64,000 bases of DNA from Lachnospiraceae bacterium. GTDB taxonomy: Bacteria > Bacillota > Clostridia > Lachnospirales > Lachnospiraceae. The notes beneath the pieces were generated by a model. The model saw only the letters and a program-made list of their open reading frames with translations, did not search any database and had not been told where the DNA came from. The position numbers and the translations under genes are program-made. Location of the stretch: the NCBI GenBank assembly GCA_014804755.1, contig JAAUZE010000008.1, forward strand, positions 1 through 64,000, written 5' to 3'. Positions 52,363 through 60,158 of this stretch are shown here, piece by piece; within the stretch, counting starts at the first letter, position 1; every line of letters starts with the position of its first letter.

Positions 52363-52799
52363 ATGACGGAAAATCAGATATGGGATAAGCTGAAATCTTT
52401 TGGTTTGAATGACTTTGCAGCAGCCGGGATCATAGGGAATCTGTTTGCGGAAAGCGGTCTGAACGCAGAAAACCTTCAGAACAGTGGACATATTGGAGCC
52501 GCAAACAAGGACTTTTTGATTACGCGAAGGCAGAAGGAGCATCCATTGGGGATTCCGATATGCAGTTGGATTATCTTTGGCGTGAGATACAGGGGGATCG
52601 GAGCGTGATGAGCGAATTAAAGGTTGCTGAGAGTGTGCGGGCAGCATCTGATGCCATGCTCTTAGGCTATGAAAAGCCAGCGGATCAAAGCGAAGCGGTA
52701 CGGAAAAAGCGCGCGTTGTGTGGACAGGCATATTATGACAGATATACAGGAAAAGGACAGGCAGCGGCAGGGCAGATAATAGAAGGAGACAAAGAAAAG
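52363..52799 (+). pseudogene. phage tail lysozyme domain, deleted and frameshifted
   Basis: ATG 52363 (GGGGAGG at 52347-52353) gives MTENQIWDKLKSFGLNDFAA and GIIGNLFAESGLNAENLQN, the start of a tail-lysozyme domain with its catalytic Glu. At about 52495 the frame should continue with QWTYWSRKQGLFDYAKAEGA, which is present but in another frame and without the 30 or so residues normally in between. The rest (DMQLDYLWREIQGD to YDRYTGKG) is open to 53570. A deletion with frameshift is the simplest reading. Confidence 0.65.
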
Positions 52800-53570
52800 A
52801 TGACAGAAACACAGGTAAGAGAAAAGATCGTAGCGGTCATGCGCGGGTGGATCGGGTTGAAAAGGGCGGATAAGAGTCACGCGCCGATCATTGATACATA
52901 CAACGGCCATACGCCGCTCCCACGGGGATACAAAGTATCATATACGGATGATTATTGTGCGGCGACGGTAAGTGCTGCGGCGATCAAGGCGGAGTATACG
53001 GACATTATGCCGGTAGAGTGCTCATGCAGCAAATTGATTGAGATTGCCAAGAAAATGGGTATTTGGCAGGAAAACGATGCATACGTGCCGAGTTCGGCAG
53101 ACTTGATTTTATACGACTGGCAGGATGGTCTCAATTTTGCCGTAACAGACAACAAAGGAGCGACGGATCATGTTGGCATGGTAGAAAAGGTCGTTGGTAC
53201 AACAATCACGATCATCGAAGGTAACATGTCCGGCGGCGTCGTGGGGAGACGGACAGTCACCGTGAATGGGCGCTATATCCGCGGATACATCTGTCCGAAG
53301 TATTCCACCAAAGCGACGGCAGCGTCCGTAAGCAGTACGGTCGCGGCGGTGTCAGGAAGCGCCGTCACCGGCAATCATAAAGTTGGTGATGTTGTGAAGT
53401 TCAATGGCAGTAAGCATTACACAAGCGCAAATGCCGCAAGCGGATCAGCAGCGCGTCCCGGATCAGCAAAGATCACAGCTATTTCCGCCGGTGCAAAGCA
53501 CCCGTATCACATCATTCATACAGACAGTAAGAGTAACGTGTACGGATGGGTAGATGCGGCGGATATTTGA
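52800..53570 (+). CDS. endolysin: CHAP-type amidase/peptidase with SH3-like domain
   Basis: About 256 aa from ATG 52800 (MTETQVREKIVAVMRGWIG); the frame is open further upstream from the broken lysozyme, so a fusion is possible. The cysteine is in YTDDYCAATVSA and the histidine in GATDHVGMVEKV, as in CHAP/NlpC-like cell-wall hydrolases. The C-terminal 70 residues (VGDVVKFNGSKHYTSAN to VYGWVDAADI) are an SH3-like wall-binding domain. GGAGA precedes the ATG. With the holin it forms the lysis cassette. Confidence 0.82.
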   Translation: MTETQVREKIVAVMRGWIGLKRADKSHAPIIDTYNGHTPLPRGYKVSYTDDYCAATVSAAAIKAEYTDIMPVECSCSKLIEIAKKMGIWQENDAYVPSSADLILYDWQDGLNFAVTDNKGATDHVGMVEKVVGTTITIIEGNMSGGVVGRRTVTVNGRYIRGYICPKYSTKATAASVSSTVAAVSGSAVTGNHKVGDVVKFNGSKHYTSANAASGSAARPGSAKITAISAGAKHPYHIIHTDSKSNVYGWVDAADI

Positions 53571-53592
53571 GTAATATAACGAAAATGTTAGA

Positions 53593-53622
53593 AAGACCTC
53601 AGTCATCATGACTGGGGTCTTT
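53593..53622 (+). terminator. terminator of the tail operon
   Basis: AAGACCTCAGTCAT pairs with ATGACTGGGGTCTT (inner C shared in the loop), then TTTTGG. Confidence 0.85.
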
Positions 53623-53729
53623 TTGGTTGAATAAACAAATCATAAAGGTATTGAGCAGATGAAACACAAGAAAGCACCAATGAAAACAGTACGCTGGATG
53701 CATTGTTTTCAACACTGCGATACTGAACC

Positions 53730-53921
53730 TTATTTATATTTATATTCTGAAAACATTGTATTAATCAAATATTCCGCTTCGTCAACCAAATCTGTTCCTC
53801 TCCATTCGCCTTTAATGGTTTCGAGTTCTCTGTATGCTGTATTCCCGGTTATTTTGCTCTCTTTTATCTGACGAATGATCTCCCAAGCTGATGCTGTATC
53901 GCTATATTTTTTATATCCCAT
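53730..53921 (-). CDS. hypothetical 63-aa protein
   Basis: A small charged protein (MGYKKYSDTASAWEIIRQIK, then EWRGTDLVDEAEYLINTMF). I do not recognise it. AAAGGTGG lies on the reverse strand upstream of ATG 53921. It is transcribed against the tail operon, inside the flanking repeats, so it is cargo or regulatory DNA of the element. Codon use looks genuine and the protein is compact and helical. Confidence 0.5.
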   Translation of the reverse strand: MGYKKYSDTASAWEIIRQIKESKITGNTAYRELETIKGEWRGTDLVDEAEYLINTMFSEYKYK

Positions 53922-54203
53922 GGTGCATTTCCACCTTTGGACTTTTTCTTTAGTATACTATGCTTATAATTGACTTGCAAGTTAAATAATTATTTACATA
54001 CAAATTTTATGGAATACTCAAACTGGTAGTAGAAAGATAGTTACATAGACACTATGAAAGGCATTTGCAAGAGGGCAGATTCCTTTCTAACAGATTTTCT
54101 TGAGTGACCTATTAATTATAGAAGAAAAAACAAAATCTTGTCATGAAATTTGTCACGAAAATGAACGAACGCAGTATTTACATGATATTTGAGACATTTA
54201 TTG
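53922..54203. other. AT-rich gap at the right end of the tail element
   Basis: I see no gene in this AT-rich stretch. It lies between the 63-aa gene and the second tRNA-tail repeat, where an integrase would be expected in an intact element; none is present. Confidence 0.6.
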
Positions 54204-54295
54204 TCGGGTTCGAATCCTGGATACTCCATGAACGAAAAAAGCCGCAAAATCGAAGGATTTCTTTTGAAATCAATGGTTTTGCGACTTTTTTATGA
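54204..54295 (+). repeat. att-like repeat 2 (tRNA 3' end plus terminator)
   Basis: TCGGGTTCGAATCCTGGATA leads to CTCCA (54204-54228), then the hairpin GCCGCAAAATC/GGTTTTGCGAC with T6. It matches 37937-38029 closely. The T-stem is mismatched, so it is no tRNA. It marks the right edge of the tail element and the left edge of the NYN unit. Confidence 0.8.
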
Positions 54296-54314
54296 TTCTT
54301 TTTATATAGAACGG

Positions 54315-55025
54315 TTATTCGTTTTCTTTGATGTTGTGGTTATACATAGAAGGAGTTCTTATACCATCTATATGTTCAAATAAATCATCTTTTATAGGAG
54401 AGCGCATGGGATCAAGAATAAAATCAATGCCTTCGCGGCGTGCTTGTTTGGCAGCCGGAACAAAATCGCTGTCCCCGGAGATTAAAATAATCTGATCAAT
54501 CTGTTGCTTAAAGACCAAAGAGGATATATCAACGCCGATACGCATATCAACGCCTTTTTGTTCCAAATTCAAATCTAAGTCATTCATAGTGATGTTCTTA
54601 ACGTCAATATCGCCACGAAGAAGTTTTTTGGTTGGTTCAGGTCTTAGAAAATAGTGTACTTGGGTATCGCTGATTCTGCCCATGCGGAGAGCGAATTTTC
54701 TGTGATGCTTTAACTCCCTCAGAAATTCATTCATCCACGAATATTCGGGAGTATGTTCAAGAGAAACAGTTTTTTGGGTGATAGGATTGTAAATATTCTT
54801 GGCTATCGGTGGGCAGTCATAATAGAACACACGGTATAAATAGCGATTTTCATATTTGTCATGTAGATGCTTATAGCAATACTCATTGAGCTCATTTGCT
54901 CGATCGGCAGGAGCCTTGTTTCCCCACAAGGCCTTTGACCGTTTTCGATAAAATCCTCCATCGACTAGGATGGCAGTTTTAATTTGATGACGTTCAATAA
55001 TTTTTTTGCTTTTGTTGTTATTCAT
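54315..55025 (-). CDS. NYN-domain (LabA/DUF88-like) ribonuclease
   Basis: About 236-aa protein with a PIN-like NYN fold. The first acidic motif is TAILVDGGFYRKR. VDMRIGVDISSLVF and ILISGDSDFVPAAKQARREG supply the further metal-binding Asp residues. Such proteins cut RNA. ATG 55025 has GGAGG at 55031-55035; ATG 55037 is the alternative. The open frame farther upstream is the structured RNA leader, not protein. It lies between two tRNA-tail repeats, alone with the RNA. Confidence 0.88.
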   Translation of the reverse strand: MNNNKSKKIIERHQIKTAILVDGGFYRKRSKALWGNKAPADRANELNEYCYKHLHDKYENRYLYRVFYYDCPPIAKNIYNPITQKTVSLEHTPEYSWMNEFLRELKHHRKFALRMGRISDTQVHYFLRPEPTKKLLRGDIDVKNITMNDLDLNLEQKGVDMRIGVDISSLVFKQQIDQIILISGDSDFVPAAKQARREGIDFILDPMRSPIKDDLFEHIDGIRTPSMYNHNIKENE

Positions 55026-55037
55026 CTGCACCTCCAT

Positions 55038-55124
55038 AAAAATACCCCTAGTTTCGTCGGCTTCCCTTATAGTGGGAGGACTACCGCTAGGGGTATGTTC
55101 ATTGTGTAACTTAATGCTACACAA
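55038..55124 (-). ncRNA. putative structured RNA upstream of the NYN gene
   Basis: On the - strand: hairpin TTGTGTA/TACACAA (55102-55124), then a large stem with exact 10-bp arms ATACCCCTAG/CTAGGGGTAT (55087-55096 with 55042-55051) enclosing a TCCC/GGGA helix, ending in U5. The last stem plus U-run is a terminator 13 bases before the NYN start. A promoter lies just upstream. An 80-90 nt RNA with its own ends is predicted. Confidence 0.6.
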
Positions 55125-55126
55125 AT

Positions 55127-55155
55127 ATATTATGCCCTTTGCGGTAAAAAATCAA
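55127..55155 (-). promoter_or_regulatory. promoter of the NYN-linked RNA
   Basis: On the - strand TTGATT (55150-55155), 17 bases, TAATAT (55127-55132). The start would be near 55120, at or inside the first hairpin. Confidence 0.65.
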
Positions 55156-55205
55156 CACTTTTATGTGCTTTTTTGCAACATTAAACTTTTTGCTATGGCA
55201 CGTGT

Positions 55206-55275
55206 ACGGGGTTTCCATCCCATATACTCCACGAAACCGTGCAGATCCGAATGGGAACTGCACGGTTTTGCTTTG
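55206..55275 (+). repeat. degenerate att-like repeat 3
   Basis: ACGGGGTTTCCATCCCATAT then ACTCCA (55206-55231) resembles the tRNA 3' end with changes in the T-loop. The hairpin AAACCGTGCAG/CTGCACGGTTT with TTGC follows (55234-55268). It has the same tail-plus-terminator layout as repeats 1 and 2, so a second element probably ended here. Confidence 0.6.
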
Positions 55276-55278
55276 CGT

Positions 55279-55497
55279 CTAAAATAATTTCTTGATGCCG
55301 CCGAGCGCATCGGAAACCTTATCGAGGCTGATCTTGGACTTTACGCCGTCCACGATCTTTTTCAACGTATCATCAGGGAGATCGACGCCCATCACGTTCT
55401 CCACGGTCTTGACGGGATCTTTTTGAAACTGCTCCATCAGCGTCTTGTCCTTTGTGATCTTTTCCACTGTGCTTGTAATTTGCTCTTTGATATCCAT
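55279..55497 (-). CDS. 72-aa small helical protein, clostridial family
   Basis: MDIKEQITSTVEKITKDKTL opens the protein; FQKDPVKTVENVMGVDLPDD and ALGGIKKLF follow. Similar short proteins are frequent in Lachnospiraceae. The KDP..TVE..LGVDLP pattern recalls nitrile-hydratase-like leader peptides, but no RiPP enzymes are nearby. ATG 55497 has AAGGAGC upstream; longer starts lack one. The function is unknown. Confidence 0.7.
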   Translation of the reverse strand: MDIKEQITSTVEKITKDKTLMEQFQKDPVKTVENVMGVDLPDDTLKKIVDGVKSKISLDKVSDALGGIKKLF

Positions 55498-55695
55498 ATG
55501 AATCCTGCTCCTTTTGAAAGAATTTGGCGTTGCTTGTGACAATTATACATCGAACTGGGTGCAATGACAAATAAATTCCCTGATTTTAACAAAAATAGCT
55601 TCAAATTCGGGATGTTTTATAGTACAATGTAAAAATAGACAGGGACGCCGCGATGCGGGGCGTCAGAAAAAACCGCAAAGGGGGAAGGTGCCAAT

Positions 55696-57000
55696 ATGTT
55701 TAGTCAGTTATTTGGCGCGTTTTTGCTCGAACAAAACGTGATTACAAAGGATATGATGGATAGCATATTAGCGGAACAGACGGATGCGCGGGCAAAGCTT
55801 GGAACGATTGCCGTGGCAGCCGGTTATCTGACGAACGAGCAGGTAGAGGAAATCCATCATCTGCAGGCGCAGCAGGATAAGCGCTTTGGCGATATTGCAT
55901 TGGAGAAGGGTTATCTGACAATGAAGCAGCTCATGGAGCTCTTAGACCAGCAGGGCAATGCGTTCATGAAGTTCCTTCAGATACTTGTGGAGAAGAATTG
56001 TGTTCCGGTTTCGGAGATTGACGCCTATCTCTCGCGTTTTCAGGAAACCAAGGGCTTTTCGGATCAGGATATGAAAGCGCTCAAGAAAGATGACATTGAT
56101 GCGATCGTTCCGGTATTCGCGTTTGCAGCGAAGCCGTTTGTGACGGATGTGACAGCGCTCGTGTTGAGGAATATCGCGCGTTTTATCACGATGGATTTTT
56201 ATATAGACAGGATTCGCCGCGTGGAGGATTATGAGTATCATGCGCTCGCGGGACAGAAGATTGTCGGGGATTATCAGGTTTGGCTTGCCTTTGTGGGAAA
56301 AGAGGATGACGAGGGACTTTACACGCTGGCCACGGGCTATGCAGGTGAGCAGGCGAGGCGCAAAAAGGACATTGCGTATGATGTGATCGGTGAGTTTGCG
56401 AACATATGCAGCGGATTGTTTGCATCCGGTTTGAGCGAAAAAGGAATCTTTATTGATATGGAGTCGCCGTTTACCTATGAATCGCAGCAGATGAAGGGTA
56501 AGGGCTATATCGTGCCGATTTATCTGAAAGGCAAATTACTGGAATTGTTTATTTCGGTCAATGAGGACATTGTTCCGGGAACCGAGCCGTATAAGAAACA
56601 GGTTGAAAAGCGGGCGGGAAGTGCGGTGACGGAGAACAGCAAGGGCACGATCATTATCGTGGATGACTCCATGCTGATCCGCCATGCGCTGCGCGTGCTG
56701 GTGGAGAAGGCGGGCTATACGGTCGTTTGCGAGGCGGAAAACGGGGAAGAGGCGATCGAAGTCTATCAGAAATACCATCCCGATATGATCTCGCTGGATA
56801 TTACGATGCCTGTAATGGACGGCGTTGAGGCGCTGCGCAGAATCAAAGAACTTGATCCGGCAGCCAATGTTGTGATGATCACGGCAGCGGGACAGCAGCA
56901 GAAGGTGATCGAGGCGATTAAGCTCGGCGCGTCGAAATTTATCGTAAAGCCGTTCAGCAGGGACGAGGTGCTTGATACCATTGCGGAGGTCATCCGGTAG
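55696..57000 (+). CDS. MshEN-like/CheX-like protein with C-terminal receiver
   Basis: 434 aa in three parts. The N-terminal repeats (LFGAFLLEQNVITKDMMDSI, KLGTIAVAAGYLTNEQVEEI, FGDIALEKGYLTMKQLMELL) resemble MshEN c-di-GMP-binding domains. The middle (about 130-310) resembles CheX/CheC-like phosphatase domains (YDVIGEFANICSGLFASG). The C-terminus is a CheY-like receiver with IIIVDDSMLIRHALR, phosphoacceptor Asp in MISLDITMPVMDG and Lys in FIVKPFS. It may link second messenger and phosphorelay in motility control. GGGGGAAGG precedes the ATG. Confidence 0.85.
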   Translation: MFSQLFGAFLLEQNVITKDMMDSILAEQTDARAKLGTIAVAAGYLTNEQVEEIHHLQAQQDKRFGDIALEKGYLTMKQLMELLDQQGNAFMKFLQILVEKNCVPVSEIDAYLSRFQETKGFSDQDMKALKKDDIDAIVPVFAFAAKPFVTDVTALVLRNIARFITMDFYIDRIRRVEDYEYHALAGQKIVGDYQVWLAFVGKEDDEGLYTLATGYAGEQARRKKDIAYDVIGEFANICSGLFASGLSEKGIFIDMESPFTYESQQMKGKGYIVPIYLKGKLLELFISVNEDIVPGTEPYKKQVEKRAGSAVTENSKGTIIIVDDSMLIRHALRVLVEKAGYTVVCEAENGEEAIEVYQKYHPDMISLDITMPVMDGVEALRRIKELDPAANVVMITAAGQQQKVIEAIKLGASKFIVKPFSRDEVLDTIAEVIR

Positions 57001-57039
57001 GACTGCGGGGGAAACGCTGCGGAAGGGAAAAAATATTCT

Positions 57040-58182
57040 ATGTGGCTTTTGGGCGGAAACGTATATATTGCGGAGCAGGGGTTTTGTAAGCGGAACCTTC
57101 TGCTCCGAAATGGCATTATAGAGCGGATTGTACCGCAGGGAGAGACGGTGGAGGAAGCGCGCCTGCATGACGCGGAAACGGTGGATGTGCAGGGCGCTAC
57201 TATTTTGCCGGGACTTGTGGATCTCCATTTTCACGGCTGCGCGGGACATGATTTTTGTGAAGGGACTAAGGAGGCGTTTGAAGCCATTGAGCGGTATGAG
57301 CTTTGTCACGGGATCACGGTCATATCGCCTGCGACAATGACGCTGCCGGAAGAACGGCTGTGTAAGATCTGCGCCGGGGCGGCGGCATATGCGAAGGACA
57401 GCGAGTGCTTAAAAGGAATTTATCTGGAAGGTCCTTTTTTATCGGAGGCCAAAAAAGGAGCGCAGAACAGTGCATATCTGAGGCTCCCGGACATAGAGCT
57501 GCTGCGCGGACTGAACGCGAAGGCGGAAGGGCTGATCCGGATCGTAGCGATCGCACCCGAGCAGAAAGGCGCGATCGCGTGTATGGAAGCGTGCGCGGAG
57601 CAGTTTCGTTTTTCTGTGGCGCATACGACGGCGGACTATGAGACATGCGCCCGGGCGATGCAAGCGGGCGCAAAGCAGGTGACGCATCTTTATAATGCGA
57701 TGCCGCCGTTTACGCACAGGGAGCCGGGAGTGATCGGCGCGGCGTTTGATCACGGCGTGGATGTGGAATTGATCAGCGACGGCGTACATGTGGATGCATG
57801 CGCGGTGCGTATGGCGTTCCGGCTGTTTGGGGAGGAGCATGTCATCCTGATCAGCGACAGCATGATGGCGGCAGGAATGCCGGACGGCATGTATGAGCTT
57901 GGCGGTCAGGCGGTCACGGTGCGCGGAAAGCGGGCGGTGCTTTCGGACGGAACGATCGCGGGAAGCGTGACCAATCTGTATGACTGCATGGTGACGGCGA
58001 TCCGTATGGGGATTCCGGCTGAGGCGGCGGTGCGCGCCGCAACAAGCAATCCGGCGGCGGCGCTCGGCATTGACACCGATTACGGGAGCATTGCAGTCGG
58101 AAAAAAAGCAGATCTGCTTGTGGTAAACGATGATTGGGAGCTGCAAAGGGTTTATAAGCACGGCAGAGAAGTGCGGCTGTGA
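57040..58182 (+). CDS. nagA: N-acetylglucosamine-6-phosphate deacetylase
   Basis: 380-aa amidohydrolase. The metal site begins with LVDLHFHGCAGHDF. YLEGPFLSEAKKGAQ, HTTADYETC, THLYNAMPPFTHREPG and DGVHVDACAVRM are diagnostic. ISDSMMAAGMPDG carries the catalytic Asp. It converts GlcNAc-6-P to glucosamine-6-P and acetate in amino-sugar recycling. It follows the receiver protein by 39 bases. No nagB is visible in the window. Confidence 0.95.
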   Translation: MWLLGGNVYIAEQGFCKRNLLLRNGIIERIVPQGETVEEARLHDAETVDVQGATILPGLVDLHFHGCAGHDFCEGTKEAFEAIERYELCHGITVISPATMTLPEERLCKICAGAAAYAKDSECLKGIYLEGPFLSEAKKGAQNSAYLRLPDIELLRGLNAKAEGLIRIVAIAPEQKGAIACMEACAEQFRFSVAHTTADYETCARAMQAGAKQVTHLYNAMPPFTHREPGVIGAAFDHGVDVELISDGVHVDACAVRMAFRLFGEEHVILISDSMMAAGMPDGMYELGGQAVTVRGKRAVLSDGTIAGSVTNLYDCMVTAIRMGIPAEAAVRAATSNPAAALGIDTDYGSIAVGKKADLLVVNDDWELQRVYKHGREVRL

Positions 58183-58224
58183 GGCATGCCGCAGGGGAAC
58201 GGCATGAAATAAGGAGGGGAACGA

Positions 58225-59082
58225 ATGGCAACCTATCTGGTTGACTTGGAAAATACGGGGCTGGCAGGGTTATCGGGCTTGGAGGAGTTGTCCGCAAAGG
58301 ATAAGGTCATTGTTTTTTACGGGACGCGGACCGGCTCGATCGCGTTTGACAAGCATGTGGAGCTGACAAAGGCAAAGGCGGACGTCACTTACACGAAGAC
58401 GGAGCGCGTGGCAAAAAATTATCTGGATTTTCAGCTTGTGACCTATCTCGGGTACCTGATCGGAAGCGGGCAGGAGCGCGTATACTATATTATCAGTAAG
58501 GATAAGGGATACGACAGCTGTATCGAATTTTGGAGAAAGACAAATAAACAGATTGCGATCACGCGCTGCGAATCGCTGCAAAAGCAAAAAGCGGTGACGC
58601 AGCCGGCGGTGCAGTCAGACGCGGGCAAAGGCGCGCAGGCGGCAGGAGGCGAGCATGCGGATATGCAGAAGAATCCGGCTCCTGAACAGGCCAAGGCCGA
58701 TCAGTTCGTAAGCGGCGGCGGGCAATCGAAGCAAAAGGCTTCCGGCAGGACGTCATCAACCCCGAAAGCGTCCGGTAAGGAGGCGTCCGATCAGAAAGCA
58801 TCTGATCCGAAAGCATCCGGAAAAAAGACGCCGGATCAGAAAAAAGCGGAGAAACCATCCCTGCCCGAGAGCATGAGAAAGAAAATCCGCAAGGCGGTTA
58901 AGGAAGAAGGACTGGAGGCCGGAAGCTACAAGTTTATCTATGATTATGTTGTGAAGTTTTCAGATAAGCAAAAATTAAATATCGCACTGGTCAAGCACTT
59001 TCAACAGGAGAAGGGAAACCGGCTGTACAAGGAGATTCTGGATGTATTTGCCGAATATCATAAGCAGAATCCGGGTGCGTAA
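58225..59082 (+). CDS. PIN-like domain protein with low-complexity linker
   Basis: 285 aa. The N-terminal PIN-like nuclease domain (about 1-115) starts MATYLVDLENTGLAGLSGLE, with Asp7 and Glu9, and has YYIISKDKGYDSCIEFWRK near its end. A linker of about 100 residues is rich in Ala, Lys, Ser and Gln, with repeats of the KASGK/QKASDPKAS type. The C-terminal helical region (SLPESMRKKIRKAVKEEGLE) may bind nucleic acid. GGAGGGG precedes the ATG. It is probably an RNase; target unknown. Confidence 0.8.
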   Translation: MATYLVDLENTGLAGLSGLEELSAKDKVIVFYGTRTGSIAFDKHVELTKAKADVTYTKTERVAKNYLDFQLVTYLGYLIGSGQERVYYIISKDKGYDSCIEFWRKTNKQIAITRCESLQKQKAVTQPAVQSDAGKGAQAAGGEHADMQKNPAPEQAKADQFVSGGGQSKQKASGRTSSTPKASGKEASDQKASDPKASGKKTPDQKKAEKPSLPESMRKKIRKAVKEEGLEAGSYKFIYDYVVKFSDKQKLNIALVKHFQQEKGNRLYKEILDVFAEYHKQNPGA

Positions 59083-59167
59083 GCGGGCGAACGTGTGTGA
59101 AGGTATGCGAAGTACGCAAAAGTGCGAAAAGGCACGCAAAGATGCGTAAGCAGATCGCAGGCTGCGA

Positions 59168-59875
59168 TCACGGATAGCTGCGCTCGCCGAAAATGCCCGT
59201 GCCGACGCGCACCATTGTTGCGCCCTCCTCGATCGCGACTTCATAGTCACCTGTCATGCCCATGGAGAGTGTATCAAAACAGACCGGATTTCCGTCGGCG
59301 GCCTTTGGCGGGGCTTCCTGTATGCTTGTAAAAAGACCATGCAGACGGCGGAAGTGCACACGGTTGCTTTCAGGCGTTTCCGTGTAGGGCGCGGAAGTCA
59401 TGAATCCGCGCACGCGCACATGAGGACAATCTGCGGCGATGCGCGCGACGGCGTCCGGCGCCTCGGCGGCGGTAAAGCCCCACTTGGATTCTTCTTCCGC
59501 GATATTGACTTCGAGCAGAATATCCACGGTCAGTCCTTTTTTGGCTGCCTCCGCTTCGATCTGCGCGGCAAGACGCAGGGAATCGACGGAATGAATGAGC
59601 GCGGTTTTGTCTATGATATATTTAACCTTGTTGCGCTGCAAATGCCCGATCATATGCCATGTGACGTCGGCGCTGCATTGCGCATATTTTTCCGTCAGCT
59701 CCTGCACATAGTTTTCGCCGAAGATCCGCTCGCCCGCTGCGACGCATTCTTCGATCATGGAGAGCGGTTTTGTCTTACTGACCGCAACGAGCGTTACCTC
59801 GGACGGCTCACGTCCGCACCGCGCACAGGCGGCGGCGATATGCGCATGTACCTGCATGACGTTTTCTTTGATCAT
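59168..59875 (-). CDS. yggS: YggS family pyridoxal phosphate homeostasis protein
   Basis: 235-aa PLP-binding protein (ALR-like barrel, no known catalysis). The Schiff-base Lys is in VTLVAVSKTKPLSMI; GENYVQEL, WHMIGHLQRNKVKYI and MSMGMTGDYEVAIEEGATMV-type motif (quoted SMGMTGDYEVAIEEGAT) are diagnostic. ATG 59875 has GGAGAA upstream on the reverse strand; the longer open frame runs through the tandem repeat and is not coding. It is convergent with the PIN-like gene. Confidence 0.95.
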   Translation of the reverse strand: MIKENVMQVHAHIAAACARCGREPSEVTLVAVSKTKPLSMIEECVAAGERIFGENYVQELTEKYAQCSADVTWHMIGHLQRNKVKYIIDKTALIHSVDSLRLAAQIEAEAAKKGLTVDILLEVNIAEEESKWGFTAAEAPDAVARIAADCPHVRVRGFMTSAPYTETPESNRVHFRRLHGLFTSIQEAPPKAADGNPVCFDTLSMGMTGDYEVAIEEGATMVRVGTGIFGERSYP

Positions 59876-59926
59876 AAAAATTCTCCATTCTTGCTCAGCC
59901 CGCGAATTTGGGCGCAAGCACAATAT

Positions 59927-60011
59927 TTGCAAAGCAAACTTGTTTGCAAAGCGAACTTGATCGCAAAGCGAACTTGTTTGCAAAGCGAACTTGATCGCAA
60001 AGCGAACTTGT
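59927..60011. repeat. tandem repeat, five units of 17 bp
   Basis: Five units of the form T[T/C]GCAAAGC[A/G]AACTTG[T/A], starting at 59927, 59944, 59961, 59978 and 59995, then TTCGCTTT, which pairs with AAAGCGAA of the last unit. Units 2 to 5 alternate two variants. It lies upstream of yggS and before the acyltransferase gene. Confidence 0.9.
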
Positions 60012-60158
60012 TCGCTTTATCACCTCATCTATGTTTGATTATAGCACATCCGAGTGACAGTGTGCGAAAAATGTGTTATACTTGTTCCATGCGGAGAGAA
60101 AGGTAATTTATGGAAACGTTGCGGCTCCGCAGGTTTTGAAAGGGGCAAGAGGTCGAAA

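Noticed and set aside
54315-55124. NYN protein read from the longer start at 55124
   Set aside because: The extra residues are the translation of the structured RNA and terminator; the ribosome-binding site is at 55031-55035.
59927-60011. CRISPR or origin iterons
   Set aside because: Units of 17 bp abut without spacers, and no replication gene is near.
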